Positions 8,983 through 18,567 of a DNA stretch of 64,000 nucleotides are shown here, piece by piece; position 1 is the first letter of the stretch, and each line of letters begins with the position of its first letter. The DNA comes from Prevotella bivia DSM 20514 (GTDB taxonomy: Bacteria; Bacteroidota; Bacteroidia; Bacteroidales; Bacteroidaceae). Where the stretch lies: NCBI RefSeq assembly GCF_000262545.1, contig NZ_JH660660.1, positions 1,706,482 through 1,770,481 of the forward strand, given 5' to 3'. Both the position numbers and the translations under genes were made by a program. The notes beneath the pieces were generated by a model. The model was not told where the DNA came from. It saw only the letters and a list, made by a program, of their open reading frames with translations, and did no database searches.

Positions 8983-11841
8983 ATGAGGAATAAGACTATT
9001 ATAGCCCTGTTTATGTTTACCATAGTATTTGCTATGGCTAGCATAAATATGCCTTTGCCAAAAGGGAAGAATGCTTCTAAGGCAAAGCCCAACACCGTGA
9101 GCCCCGACACCATTACCTATCCCACAAGGGGGAAAGCTAGTAAGCAGCCAGTGCTACACAGGGCTGATACTTCTGCGGTAGATACCACCCAAATGGACTC
9201 TCTACAGCGTTCTATCTATCTGCACAACAAGGCTGTAGACGACTCTATCCGTGCTGACAGCATTATGCGAATGCGTTCGAATGGTATTAACTCGCCAGTC
9301 AACTATGCTGCCGACGACTCTATCGTATATAATGCAAAAACGGGAACGGCTTACCTTTACGGCAACTCGAAGGTGGATTATGAAAATATGAAGCTCAAGA
9401 GCGATAGGGTGTCGATGAATATGGATAGTTCGCTGGTTCGTGCTATGGGTACGATCGACTCTACTGCCGAAGGTGGGGTTAAGGGAAAACCAGTTTTTAA
9501 TATGGGTAGCGATGAATATACTACCGACTCGATGGCTTTCAACTTTAAGTCGAAGAAGGGCTTAATAAAAGGTATTTATACGCATCAAGAAGAGGGATAC
9601 CTTAGCGGAGAGGTAGGAAAACGCGACTCGCTGGGCGTAATTTATCTGCAACATGGGCGTTATACCACTTGCGACAAGCCACACCCCGACTTCTATATAG
9701 CCCTCTCGCGAGCAAAGGTGCGCCCCAGTAAGGATGTCGTATTCGGCCCTGCTTACCTCGTTGTTGCCGATGTGCCGTTGCCATTGGCGATACCTTATGG
9801 CTTTTTCCCCTTCTCAAAAAAATATTCTTCAGGACTCATTATGCCTAGTTATGGTGAGGAATACGAGCGCGGTTTCTATCTTCGCGATGGCGGATACTAT
9901 TTTGCTATCAATGATAAATGGGACTTAAAGTTGTTGGGTGAAATCTATACACAAGGTTCATGGGGTGTTAGTGTGGCTTCAAACTACCGCAAGCGTTACC
10001 GTTATGCGGGATCGTTCCTCTTTAGTTATCAAGACACACGATTGGGCGACAAAGGCTTTCCTGACTATTCTCGGCAGGAGAGTTTCAAGCTTCAGTGGAG
10101 CCACCGTCAAGATGCCAAAGCAAATCCGTTCAGTTCGCTCTCGGCAAGTGTCAATTTTGCCTCTTCTTCTTACGAGCGCAATAACCTGAACAGTATGTAT
10201 AATCCGCAGACACTTACACAGAGTACACGTACCTCTTCTGTTAGTTATAGTACAGGATTTTCTAACATAGGCTTATCGTTAAGTGCCACTGCCAACCTCT
10301 CGCAGAATATGCGCGACTCAATGATAGCACTTACCTTGCCAGACATCAACCTTTCTATCTCGCGTTTCTACCCATTCAAACGCAAGTATGCTGTGGGTAA
10401 AGAGCGATGGTATGAGAAGATTTCGATGAGCTATACGGGTCAGCTTTCTAACTCTATTAATACGAAAGAAGACCGACTATTCAAGTCGAACCTGATCAGG
10501 GATTGGAAGAATGCCTTCCAGCATAGTATTCCTATACAGGGCAATTTCACCTTATTTAATTATATCAACATTACCCCTTCGTTCCAGTTTACCGATCGTA
10601 TGTATTCTAACAAAGTAACACGATCATGGGACAACAAACTCGGAAAGGAAGTTGCCGATACTACTTATGGTTTCCATAACGTGTATAATTGGAGTTTGAA
10701 CCTCGGTCTGAGTACGAAGCTGTATGGCTTCTATATCCCTAATAGGAAGATTTTTGGCTCGAAGATTATAGCCGTTCGCCACGTAATAACTCCTACTGTT
10801 TCGTTCTCTTATTCACCTAATTTTGGTGCGAGAAGTTACGGCTATTGGGATAGTTACCAAAAAACCGATGCCAAAGGCAATGTAACGCTTGTGGATTATT
10901 CGCCTTATCAAGACCAGCTTTATGGAGTTCCCGGCAAGGGTAAATCAGGACTGCTTTCGTGGGATGTAAGTAATAATGTGGAGATGAAGGTGCGAAGCGA
11001 TAAAGACTCGTTGGGCTATAAAAAGGTAAGTATTATTGACGAGTTGGGCTTTGCTATGTCGTACAATGCTGCAGCCGAGGTACGTCGTTGGTCGGATCTT
11101 ACGATGCGCCTACGTCTTAAACTAACAAAGAGCTACACTTTCTCTATGAATGCCCGGTTTGCTACCTATGCGTGGGAAGTGGGTTCGGACGGTAGTATTC
11201 AGCAGAGCAATCATACGGAGCTACACTTTGGGCGTATGCCTCGTTTTCAAGGTTTCTCACAGAATATCTCTTACACCCTTAGCCCTGAAAAGATAAAGAA
11301 ACTTTTCAATCGTGAAGAACGCGATAACCCCAATGATAGCCACGACGATGGTGAGGGAGTGGATACGAATATCGAGAGCAATATTGATGACACTTTAGAG
11401 AAAGGTAAACACAAGGCAAAACAAAAAGGAGGAAATATAGCCGAAACAGATGAAGATGGCTATATGAAGTTTAATATGCCATGGTCGCTCACCTTCGGTT
11501 ATGGCATTACGATGCGTGAAGATGTAGGAGGTAAGTTTCTCTATGACAAAATGCGCTATGCCTATAAATTTTCGCAAACGCTCAATGTAAGTGGTAATAT
11601 CCGCATCAGTGATGGCTGGAATATTAATTTCTCCTCGGGTTACGATTTTGATAATCACCGTCTGAGTATGACCACCGCTAGTCTTTCGCGCGACCTCCAC
11701 TGCTTTAATATGAGTGCTTCGGTGGTGCTAGCCCCTTACACCTCATACAACTTCACCTTCCGTGCCAATGCCTCTACGCTTACCGATGCGCTGAAGTATG
11801 ATAAGCACAGCGGATTCTCGCAGAATGTGCAGTGGTATTAA
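8983..11841 (+). CDS. LptD-like LPS-assembly outer membrane protein
   Basis: The 952-residue protein has an N-terminal hydrophobic signal segment (TIIALFMFTIVFAMA), a Ser/Thr/Asp-rich linker, an OstA/LptA-like beta-jellyroll region (about 100-250: DDSIVYNAKTGTAYLYGNSK, KSDRVSMNMDSSLVRAMG), a Cys-containing segment (GRYTTCDKPHPDFY), and then a long amphipathic C-terminal part that reads as a beta barrel ending in an aromatic residue (SQNVQWY). This is the layout of Bacteroidota putative LptD proteins, which insert lipopolysaccharide into the outer leaflet. A TAAATTTG -7 box is at 8962-8969. The gene is alone, divergent from pncA. Confidence 0.85.
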   Translation: MRNKTIIALFMFTIVFAMASINMPLPKGKNASKAKPNTVSPDTITYPTRGKASKQPVLHRADTSAVDTTQMDSLQRSIYLHNKAVDDSIRADSIMRMRSNGINSPVNYAADDSIVYNAKTGTAYLYGNSKVDYENMKLKSDRVSMNMDSSLVRAMGTIDSTAEGGVKGKPVFNMGSDEYTTDSMAFNFKSKKGLIKGIYTHQEEGYLSGEVGKRDSLGVIYLQHGRYTTCDKPHPDFYIALSRAKVRPSKDVVFGPAYLVVADVPLPLAIPYGFFPFSKKYSSGLIMPSYGEEYERGFYLRDGGYYFAINDKWDLKLLGEIYTQGSWGVSVASNYRKRYRYAGSFLFSYQDTRLGDKGFPDYSRQESFKLQWSHRQDAKANPFSSLSASVNFASSSYERNNLNSMYNPQTLTQSTRTSSVSYSTGFSNIGLSLSATANLSQNMRDSMIALTLPDINLSISRFYPFKRKYAVGKERWYEKISMSYTGQLSNSINTKEDRLFKSNLIRDWKNAFQHSIPIQGNFTLFNYINITPSFQFTDRMYSNKVTRSWDNKLGKEVADTTYGFHNVYNWSLNLGLSTKLYGFYIPNRKIFGSKIIAVRHVITPTVSFSYSPNFGARSYGYWDSYQKTDAKGNVTLVDYSPYQDQLYGVPGKGKSGLLSWDVSNNVEMKVRSDKDSLGYKKVSIIDELGFAMSYNAAAEVRRWSDLTMRLRLKLTKSYTFSMNARFATYAWEVGSDGSIQQSNHTELHFGRMPRFQGFSQNISYTLSPEKIKKLFNREERDNPNDSHDDGEGVDTNIESNIDDTLEKGKHKAKQKGGNIAETDEDGYMKFNMPWSLTFGYGITMREDVGGKFLYDKMRYAYKFSQTLNVSGNIRISDGWNINFSSGYDFDNHRLSMTTASLSRDLHCFNMSASVVLAPYTSYNFTFRANASTLTDALKYDKHSGFSQNVQWY

Positions 11842-11898
11842 GCTGATACTTAGACGCTGTAAAAATAGAACTGAAAGGAGCATTATTAGGCTTTAGTA

Positions 11899-11931
11899 TT
11901 GGAATAATTACAAAAATAAATCTTATCTTTG
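11899..11931 (+). promoter_or_regulatory. Promoter of the rubrerythrin leader
   Basis: TTG at 11899-11901 and TATCTTTG at 11924-11931 are 22 bases apart. It would give a 5' leader of about 195 bases before the rubrerythrin ATG. Confidence 0.6.
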
Positions 11932-12132
11932 CATCTGATAAGAGGAAATTTGGAGCAATCCATCGAAATGGCTATAGTTTAAGCTTAGGAAATGCTTGGA
12001 TTTCATCCTTCGTTTTCTCGCCATGGCATAACTCGAGCAAGCTCGGTTCTGCTCATTTGGCTTAACGAAAACGTTCCTCTTTCCCTGATGAAAAGGAAAA
12101 GGAAAACAAAAACATTATAAAACAAAGACATT
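11932..12132 (+). promoter_or_regulatory. Long structured leader (candidate cis-regulatory or small RNA)
   Basis: Between the promoter and rubrerythrin lies an untranslated stretch with nested pairing: AAGAGGAA (11940-11947) with TTCCTCTT (12074-12081), CGTTTTC (12011-12017) with GAAAACG (12067-12073), GCCA (12020-12023) with TGGC (12058-12061), and a tight hairpin CGAGC-AA-GCTCG (12034-12045). A further small hairpin is CCAT-CGAA-ATGG (11960-11971). It matches no riboswitch I know. It could regulate rubrerythrin or be released as a separate small RNA. Confidence 0.45.
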
Positions 12133-12786
12133 ATGAAAAAAGTATTTATTTGTACCGTTTGTGGTTATATGTATGAAGGCGAAGAGCCATTAGCAGAGTG
12201 TCCTATTTGCCACGTAAAGGCAGACAAGATGGAAGAAATTGATGCTGAAAAGTTAAAGGGTACTAAGACAGAAGCTAACTTGAAGGCAGCTTTCGCTGGT
12301 GAAAGTCAGGCTCACACAAAGTATCTTTACTATGCTTCAAAGGCTAAGAGTGAAGGTTACGAGCAGATTGCAGGTATCTTTACTGAGACAGCTATCAATG
12401 AGAAAGAGCATGCTAAGTTGTGGTTTAAGATTCTTCATGGTGGTGTAGTGCCAACAACAACAACCAACTTGGCAGATGCTGCAGCAGGCGAAAATTACGA
12501 GTGGACTGATATGTACGAGCAGATGGCTAAAGAGGCTTTGGCAGAAGGCTTCAAGGGTATCGCTTCTAAGTTTAAGCATGTAGGTGCTATTGAGAAGCAT
12601 CACGAGGAGCGTTATCGCAAGCTTTTGAAGAATATCGAGGATAAGATTGTATTCTCTCGCGAGGGTGATGCTATTTGGCAGTGTCGTAACTGTGGTCATA
12701 TCGTAGTAGGTAAGAATGCTCCTGAGTTCTGCCCAACTTGCAGCCATCCAAAGAGTTTCTTCCAGTTGCAGGAGAACAACTTCTAA
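12133..12786 (+). CDS. Rubrerythrin with rubredoxin-like domains at both ends
   Basis: Rubrerythrins reduce hydrogen peroxide in anaerobes through a di-iron site fed by rubredoxin iron. This 217-residue protein has an N-terminal Cys4 module ([10 protein letters not shown] and CPICHVKAD, residues 7-27), the di-iron four-helix domain ([42 protein letters not shown]) and a C-terminal rubredoxin-like Cys4 module ([11 protein letters not shown] and CPTCSHPKS). Ordinary rubrerythrins of about 190 residues have only one. A strong terminator follows at 12825-12856. The long leader upstream suggests post-transcriptional control. Confidence 0.95.
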   Translation: MKKVFICTVCGYMYEGEEPLAECPICHVKADKMEEIDAEKLKGTKTEANLKAAFAGESQAHTKYLYYASKAKSEGYEQIAGIFTETAINEKEHAKLWFKILHGGVVPTTTTNLADAAAGENYEWTDMYEQMAKEALAEGFKGIASKFKHVGAIEKHHEERYRKLLKNIEDKIVFSREGDAIWQCRNCGHIVVGKNAPEFCPTCSHPKSFFQLQENNF

Positions 12787-12824
12787 ATTATTGTTTGCGT
12801 AAAAGCAATTTTTTATGATGCAAT

Positions 12825-12856
12825 AAAGGCTTCGAGCATTACTGCTTGAAGCCTTT
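12825..12856. terminator. Bidirectional terminator between rubrerythrin and nadC
   Basis: AAAGGCTTC (12825-12833) pairs with GAAGCCTTT (12848-12856), followed by T-rich sequence on the plus strand and preceded by A-rich sequence. It serves converging transcripts. Confidence 0.8.
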
Positions 12857-12871
12857 TTTGTTGTCTTTTTT

Positions 12872-13726
12872 TTATTCCATCGCTTTAAAGCTCATGTCTA
12901 ATCCTTTGCAACTGTGTGTTAATGCACCAAAGGAGATAAAATCGACACCAGCCTTAGCGTAGGGGATCATCGTATCGAAAGTGATACCACCACTCGACTC
13001 GGTTTCGCATCTACCATCTACGATCTTTACCGCTTTCAATGTATCTTCTGGCGTAAAGTTGTCGAACATAATACGGTCGCAACCCTCTGCTAAAGCCTCT
13101 TCTAGCTCTTTAAAGTTTCTTACTTCACATTCTATTTTCAGATCCTTTCCCTTTTCTTTGCAATAAGCTTTGGCACGAGAGATAGCATTGTGGATACCAC
13201 CACAGAAGTCGACGTGGTTATCTTTCAATAAGATCATATCGAACAAGCCTATGCGGTGGTTCATTCCTCCACCTATCTTTACTGCCTCTTTCTCCAGCAT
13301 ACGCATACCGGGTGTGGTTTTACGTGTATCGAGGACACGTGTTTTTGTGCCAGCATCTATCAAAGCCTGTTGATAACGGTGGGTCATAGTGGCAATTCCA
13401 CTCATGCGTTGCATTACGTTCAGCATAAGGCGTTCGGTCTGTAACAAACTCTGCACGCACCCTTCCACTGTCATTACGATGTCGCCGGGCATTACAGGTG
13501 TTCCGTCCTCTATCAGTGTTGTTACCTTTAGCGTATCATCAAAGCGAGCAAAAATTTTCTTTGCAATGGCAACTCCTGCCACAATGCCTTTCTCCTTAAT
13601 AAGCAATTTGCTTTTTCCTATCTCATCGGCAGGAATACAACATAAGGTAGTATGGTCGCCATCACCTATATCTTCGCTAAAAGCGAGATCTATCAAACGG
13701 TCGTTCAATGCTTCTACTGAAATCAT
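12872..13726 (-). CDS. nadC: Nicotinate-nucleotide pyrophosphorylase (carboxylating)
   Basis: NadC converts quinolinate and PRPP to nicotinate mononucleotide, the third step of de novo NAD synthesis. The 284-residue protein shows family landmarks: EDIGDGDHTT, LLQTERLMLNVMQRMSGIAT, TRVLDTRKTTPGMR, EKEAVKIGGGMNHR, ILLKDNH and CDRIMFDNFTPE. It is the last gene of nadB-nadA-nadC, 39 bases after nadA. Confidence 0.97.
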   Translation of the reverse strand: MISVEALNDRLIDLAFSEDIGDGDHTTLCCIPADEIGKSKLLIKEKGIVAGVAIAKKIFARFDDTLKVTTLIEDGTPVMPGDIVMTVEGCVQSLLQTERLMLNVMQRMSGIATMTHRYQQALIDAGTKTRVLDTRKTTPGMRMLEKEAVKIGGGMNHRIGLFDMILLKDNHVDFCGGIHNAISRAKAYCKEKGKDLKIECEVRNFKELEEALAEGCDRIMFDNFTPEDTLKAVKIVDGRCETESSGGITFDTMIPYAKAGVDFISFGALTHSCKGLDMSFKAME

Positions 13727-13765
13727 AATTTTACTTTCCTTGTTTTATGTTATTTTTATCTACCA

Positions 13766-14767
13766 CTATTTGTTAAGCACTTGTTTACTAATCGCTAACA
13801 TACGTTCAATGGGCTTAACGGCTTGTGCTGCTATCGCTTCATCTACCTCTATCTCTGGGTATTCATACTTCAAGCAGTTATAAAGTTTCTCCATCGTAAT
13901 GAGCTTCATATGTTCGCACTCATTGCATGCACACGCATCGCTATCGGGTGGAGCAGGAATAAAGGTTTTATGAGGTGCGCCTTTTTGCATTTCGTGTAAG
14001 ATACCACTCTCCGTTACTACAATAAATTCTTGTGCCTCATTGGTTATACAATACTTCAATAAGGCTGATGTACTACCCACCTTATCGGCAATATCCAATA
14101 CTTCAGCCTTGCATTCAGGATGAGCCAACACCTTAGCATGAGGATGTTCGGCTTTTAAAGTCATGATTTTGTCGACAGAAAAACGGTCGTGTACATGGCA
14201 TGCACCATCCCATAACAGCATCTTTCTGCCCGTTATCCGATTGATATAACCGCCTAAGTTGCGATCGGGACCGAAGATTATCGGTGTGTCTTTTGGGAAA
14301 GACTCTACTATTTGCTGGGCATTACTGCTCGTTACCACCACATCGGTGAGTGCCTTTGTAGCAGCAGTTGTGTTTACATAGCTTACTACCGTATGGTTAG
14401 GATGTGCTTCTACAAACGCTTTAAACGCATCGGTAGGACAACTTTCGGCTAGCGAGCACGACGCATTAAGATCAGGCGTTAGCACTTTCTTGTCAGGACA
14501 GAGTATCTTATTGGTTTCGCCCATAAAGTGGACACCACACATCACAATAATATCGGCATCAGTCGTTGCCGCCTTTTGTGCTAGTGCTAAGCTATCGCCC
14601 ACAAAATCGGCAACCTCTTGAATAGCCCCTTGTGTATAGTAATGTGCCATGATAATAGCCTTTTTCTCTTGGCACATTCGTCGTATCTCTGTTTTTAAAT
14701 CAATGTTTTTGGCTATTGGTTCGTCCACAAAGCCTGCTTCAGTCCATTTCTTGTTCGTAGTGTTCAT
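13766..14767 (-). CDS. nadA: Quinolinate synthase
   Basis: NadA condenses iminoaspartate with dihydroxyacetone phosphate to quinolinate using a [4Fe-4S] cluster. Landmarks are AHYYTQGAIQEVADFVGDS, MCGVHFMGET, DLNASCSLAESCP and the C-terminal cysteine segment SDACACNECEHMK. I place the start at ATG 14767 (MNTTNKKWTEAGF), giving 333 residues. A longer in-frame start at 14809 would overlap nadB and add 14 unlikely residues. The nadB stop is 2 bases upstream, consistent with coupled translation. Confidence 0.96.
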   Translation of the reverse strand: MNTTNKKWTEAGFVDEPIAKNIDLKTEIRRMCQEKKAIIMAHYYTQGAIQEVADFVGDSLALAQKAATTDADIIVMCGVHFMGETNKILCPDKKVLTPDLNASCSLAESCPTDAFKAFVEAHPNHTVVSYVNTTAATKALTDVVVTSSNAQQIVESFPKDTPIIFGPDRNLGGYINRITGRKMLLWDGACHVHDRFSVDKIMTLKAEHPHAKVLAHPECKAEVLDIADKVGSTSALLKYCITNEAQEFIVVTESGILHEMQKGAPHKTFIPAPPDSDACACNECEHMKLITMEKLYNCLKYEYPEIEVDEAIAAQAVKPIERMLAISKQVLNK

Positions 14768-14769
14768 TG

Positions 14770-16374
14770 TTATTTTTTGTTTAAGTTTTTCTTGTCGTAG
14801 GCATGCCAAGGGTAGTCGAGCGAGTAATGAAGTCCACGACTTTCCTTACGTTCTTGTGCTTGACGTGCGATGAGATAAGCCACATTAATCATGTTGCGAA
14901 GTTCACAAATATCTCGTGTAGCCTTTACCCGCTTAAATAGTCCTTCGGTTTCTTCATAAAGCAAGTCGAGCCGTCGTAATGCTCGCTTCAAGCGGAGGTT
15001 GCTACGCACAATGCCCATATAATTGCTCATTACATCGCCTACCTCTTTTACGCTCTGTGTAATGAGTACTTTCTCTTCATTGGTGAGCATACCAACGGCA
15101 TCCCATTCGGGAACAGACTCATTAAACTGATAATTGTCTATCGTTTCGATAGCGTGTTGGGCAGCCGACTTGGCATATACTACAGCCTCAATGAGCGAAT
15201 TGCTTGCTAAGCGATTACCGCCATGAAGTCCTGTGCATGAACATTCGCCAACGGCGTAAAGGCGGTGAATGGAACTTTCACCATGCAGATCTACCTTAAT
15301 ACCACCGCACATATAGTGGGCACTTGGGCAAACAGGAATAAGGTCTTTTGTGATGTCAACGCCTATCGACAAACATTTTTCGTAGATATGAGGGAAATGC
15401 TTCTTGGTTTGTTCGGCATCCTTATGGGTAACGTCCAAGCATACGTGGTTGAGTCCGTGGATCTTCATTTCTTGATCAATGGCACGTGCTACAATATCAC
15501 GTGGAGCTAATGATAAGCGCGAGTCGTACTTCTGCATAAACTCTTCGCCTGTAGGAAGACGCAGCACAGCACCATATCCACGCATCGCCTCTGTGATAAG
15601 GTAAGCTGGGTGGGTTTCAGCAGGGTTGTAGAGTACTGTAGGATGAAACTGTACAAACTCCATATTAGCAATTGTTCCCTTGGCGCGATATACCATTGCA
15701 ATGCCATCTCCTGTGGCAACATTAGGATTGGAGGTAGTGGCATAGACAGCTCCTGTGCCTCCTGTTGCCATTAAGGTTACACGACTGAGGTAAGTATCTA
15801 CCTCGCCCGAAACAGGATTGAGAATATAAGCTCCATAACATTCAATGTTAGGAGTAGTACGCTGCACATCCATACCGAGGTTATGTTGTGTGATAAGCTC
15901 TACAGCAAAGTGGTGCTCAAGTACGGTAATATGCTCGTTAGCTCGCACGGCTTCCATTAGCGCACGTTGGATTTCAAACCCCGTATCATCGGCATGGTGA
16001 AGAATGCGAAACTCTGAGTGTCCTCCTTCTCGATGAAGGTCGAACGAGCCATCATCGCACTTATCAAAGTTTACGCCCCATTTTAGCAAGTCGTCAATGG
16101 CCCCTGGGGCATTACGTACTACAAAATCTACCGCTACAGGGTCGGAAATATAGTCGCCTGCAACCATTGTGTCATGGATGTGCTTTTCAAAATTGTCGAC
16201 AGAAAGGTTGGTTACAGCGGCAATACCGCCTTGTGCCTTTACCGTATTTGCCTCGTCAAGCGTTGTTTTACAGATCAAGGCTACTGTTCCCTTTCCGCTG
16301 TTGGCTACTTTTAGCGCATAGCTCATTCCAGCCACTCCACCTCCTATAATAAGGAAGTCAAACTGATGTTTCAT
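14770..16374 (-). CDS. nadB: L-aspartate oxidase
   Basis: NadB oxidises L-aspartate to iminoaspartate for NadA. The 534-residue flavoprotein starts with the FAD-binding dinucleotide fold (FLIIGGGVAGMSYALKVA) and shows KAQGGIAAV, HREGGHSEFRILHHADDTG, EFVQFHPT, APRDIVARAID and the C-terminal flavin motif GLHGGNRLASNSLIEA. It heads the operon; a TAATTTTG -7 box on the minus strand is at 16406-16413. In anaerobes fumarate is a likely electron acceptor. Confidence 0.97.
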   Translation of the reverse strand: MKHQFDFLIIGGGVAGMSYALKVANSGKGTVALICKTTLDEANTVKAQGGIAAVTNLSVDNFEKHIHDTMVAGDYISDPVAVDFVVRNAPGAIDDLLKWGVNFDKCDDGSFDLHREGGHSEFRILHHADDTGFEIQRALMEAVRANEHITVLEHHFAVELITQHNLGMDVQRTTPNIECYGAYILNPVSGEVDTYLSRVTLMATGGTGAVYATTSNPNVATGDGIAMVYRAKGTIANMEFVQFHPTVLYNPAETHPAYLITEAMRGYGAVLRLPTGEEFMQKYDSRLSLAPRDIVARAIDQEMKIHGLNHVCLDVTHKDAEQTKKHFPHIYEKCLSIGVDITKDLIPVCPSAHYMCGGIKVDLHGESSIHRLYAVGECSCTGLHGGNRLASNSLIEAVVYAKSAAQHAIETIDNYQFNESVPEWDAVGMLTNEEKVLITQSVKEVGDVMSNYMGIVRSNLRLKRALRRLDLLYEETEGLFKRVKATRDICELRNMINVAYLIARQAQERKESRGLHYSLDYPWHAYDKKNLNKK

Positions 16375-16405
16375 TTTTTAGCTGTATCTTAAATAAAAGT
16401 CAGTA

Positions 16406-16413
16406 CAAAATTA
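16406..16413 (-). promoter_or_regulatory. -7 box of the nadBAC operon
   Basis: Minus-strand TAATTTTG lies 32 bases upstream of the nadB ATG. No clear TTG partner is seen. Confidence 0.45.
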
Positions 16414-16570
16414 CAGATTTATTCTAATAATGCTTCGCTTTATTCCTTAAAAATCAGAATAATCGGTAATATTTTTTGGGGGGATTAGAAGTTTTCTATA
16501 TAAAAAGTATTTGATAAAAACGCGATCTCTTTCCATTAGAAATATTTGTTTGAAAAATAGAGTTTTATCT

Positions 16571-16599
16571 TTGTGTTTCGTAGCATTTTTGTACTTTTG
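16571..16599 (+). promoter_or_regulatory. Promoter of a short secreted open frame
   Basis: TTG at 16571-16573 and TACTTTTG at 16592-16599, 18 bases apart, precede the short open frame starting at 16634. The gap 16375-16894 holds this promoter, that frame and nothing else I can support. Confidence 0.5.
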
Positions 16600-16633
16600 T
16601 CTAAAATAATAAATAAGCATAATTTTATATAAA

Positions 16634-16741
16634 ATGAGAGACAAAATATTGATGGTAGGGTTGCTCCTACTTGGATTTTCTGTAAAGGGAAGCGCACAGT
16701 ATAATAAAATTCTTGAGGCAGTAGGTTATTACCATCGATGA
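16634..16741 (+). pseudogene. 35-codon signal-peptide fragment, probably a truncated secreted protein gene
   Basis: ATG 16634 opens MRDKILMVGLLLLGF, followed by SVKGSAQYNKILEAVG and a TGA. The hydrophobic start with an SAQ cleavage-like site is a typical Bacteroidales signal peptide, but only about 13 residues follow it. With its own promoter, it is either a very small secreted peptide or the 5' stump of a decayed gene. The stump reading is more likely because about 150 bases of non-coding sequence follow before the next gene. Confidence 0.4.
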
Positions 16742-16894
16742 ACGAGTTGGCGTATATAGGATTATAGAAATTCGAACTGATTACAGTAGAAAAATATTAA
16801 CTAGGAATTAGAAGAACGATAGGACGGAAGATCTGAAAAAATGCTGTAAATCCTATTTATTTTATCTTAAAAGAAACCTAAAAGATTAAGCCTT

Positions 16895-18403
16895 ATGAAA
16901 AGATTACTAACCATTTTATTTTTAAGTTTATTCTGCGTTATGTCATACGCACAGCGTAAAGGAGATTATTACGACATGGCTTATAAATTGGCTGGTAAAC
17001 ACCAAATAGATAGCTCATTTATCTACCTTGACTCACTAGCTACGAAGTATGCAGATAAAAATTTATATTTATATTATAATTTAACAGTAAATCCTCGATT
17101 TAGACAAATGCATCAGGATAAACGTTGGGATGAGCTTATGAATAAGATACTCAAAGCAAAGCATGAAGTTGAAGATACATTGACTTTGCAATGCCCACAG
17201 AAAAAGGATGTTGAAAAGACTATTACAGCAGAGGCAAAGTATTATAAGATGTGTGTAGACATCAATGTAAAGGAAAAGAATTTGAAAGTAGATGGAACTG
17301 TAACTGTCAACTTTAACAAGAAAGCTTATATTGATTTTGCTTTGTGGAAATATAGTACTGTGAAAGATATAAAGGTAAACGGCAAGGATGCTAATATTGA
17401 TTTTACTCCTGAGAGTAAATTCCAGTGGATGCCACAGGCAGGGCGACTTCGTGTTAATAAAGACAATTCAGACAAGGCTACAATCCATTTTACCTATACT
17501 GCTCATATTGATAGTGTGGAAGCATGGATGGCTTCTTGCGATACCAACCTTGTGATGCTATCTATGTATATGCCATGGTATCCTCATAATTTAGATAGTG
17601 AGCATTTTACGGGTGATATAATATTTAAGATAGATGATAATTTTAAAGTATCAGGGTCTGGTCTTATGTCCAAAAGAGACAAGCAATGGGTGATGCATCA
17701 ACCATGGGAAGGTTTTGATTTTGAATTTATTGCTGCACCAAATCTAAAGAGTAGAGTTGTAAAAAGTCAGGGAAAATCCATTGAAATTGATTATTTATCG
17801 TTTGAAGAAGCTGATGTCGATTTGTTAGCCAATGCTTGTCAAGAGATATTCAACTATTATAGCAAGCTCTATCAAGTTGTTCCTGAGACTAAGGAGTTAA
17901 AAGTAGTGTTGCTGCCCGATCTTGGTGGTGCTATCAGTAGGCGTAACTTCATTGTTGCAGAGGCTTATATCTTTAATGAAGATCTTTTTAAACTCATGGC
18001 ACATGAGATAGGGCATTTCTGGTGGCAGTATGCTCCCGCAGATAATTGGCTTGATTGGATGAACGAATCGTTTGCTGAATACAGCTCACTTCGAGCTATT
18101 AAGCATCATTTTGGTGATGCTCTTTTCAAGGATTATGTCAAAGCATATCGCGAAAGTGTTAGAAAAGTTTGTCCAATAATGGAGTTAGACAGAAATGCCC
18201 CTGATGCGCATACGGTTTTCTATAATAAGGGAGCCATCGTTCTTTATGACTTGCAGAAAAAAGTAGGCGACGAGAAGTTCTTTAAGTTTATGCATACTTT
18301 AGCTAAAAGTCATGTAGGTACTCATGTCCAGTTGATGAATATAGCTAAAAATACGATGGGTTCTAAATGGGCTTCTTGGATAGAGATGCGTTTACAGCAG
18401 TAA
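16895..18403 (+). CDS. Secreted M1-like (gluzincin) metallopeptidase
   Basis: The 502-residue protein has a signal peptide (RLLTILFLSLFCVMSYAQ), an N-terminal all-beta region like the M1 first domain, and the zinc site HEIGH at 370-374 with the third ligand in NESFAEY (Glu 391). The spacing between the two is 16 residues rather than the usual 18. I see no canonical GAMEN exopeptidase motif; the corresponding stretch reads AISRRNFIVAEA. It is therefore M1-like but perhaps not a classical aminopeptidase. A hairpin terminator follows at 18463-18514. Confidence 0.85.
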   Translation: MKRLLTILFLSLFCVMSYAQRKGDYYDMAYKLAGKHQIDSSFIYLDSLATKYADKNLYLYYNLTVNPRFRQMHQDKRWDELMNKILKAKHEVEDTLTLQCPQKKDVEKTITAEAKYYKMCVDINVKEKNLKVDGTVTVNFNKKAYIDFALWKYSTVKDIKVNGKDANIDFTPESKFQWMPQAGRLRVNKDNSDKATIHFTYTAHIDSVEAWMASCDTNLVMLSMYMPWYPHNLDSEHFTGDIIFKIDDNFKVSGSGLMSKRDKQWVMHQPWEGFDFEFIAAPNLKSRVVKSQGKSIEIDYLSFEEADVDLLANACQEIFNYYSKLYQVVPETKELKVVLLPDLGGAISRRNFIVAEAYIFNEDLFKLMAHEIGHFWWQYAPADNWLDWMNESFAEYSSLRAIKHHFGDALFKDYVKAYRESVRKVCPIMELDRNAPDAHTVFYNKGAIVLYDLQKKVGDEKFFKFMHTLAKSHVGTHVQLMNIAKNTMGSKWASWIEMRLQQ

Positions 18404-18462
18404 TGTGAACTCTATGAATCTCATCGAACTCGTGTTAAGATATAAACTTGCGGGCAAGATAT

Positions 18463-18514
18463 AAAATCCGCCATATAGAGGAAACTAGGGTATTCCTTTT
18501 GTATGGTGGATTTT
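18463..18514. terminator. Terminator between converging peptidase and thioredoxin-like genes
   Basis: AAAATCCGCCATA (18463-18475) pairs with TATGGTGGATTTT (18502-18514, one G-T wobble), with A/T-rich flanks on both sides. Confidence 0.65.
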
Positions 18515-18567
18515 AATATTTAAAAGGGGGTTATTTATGTTCATCTATATTTAGAGTAAAGAGAGCT

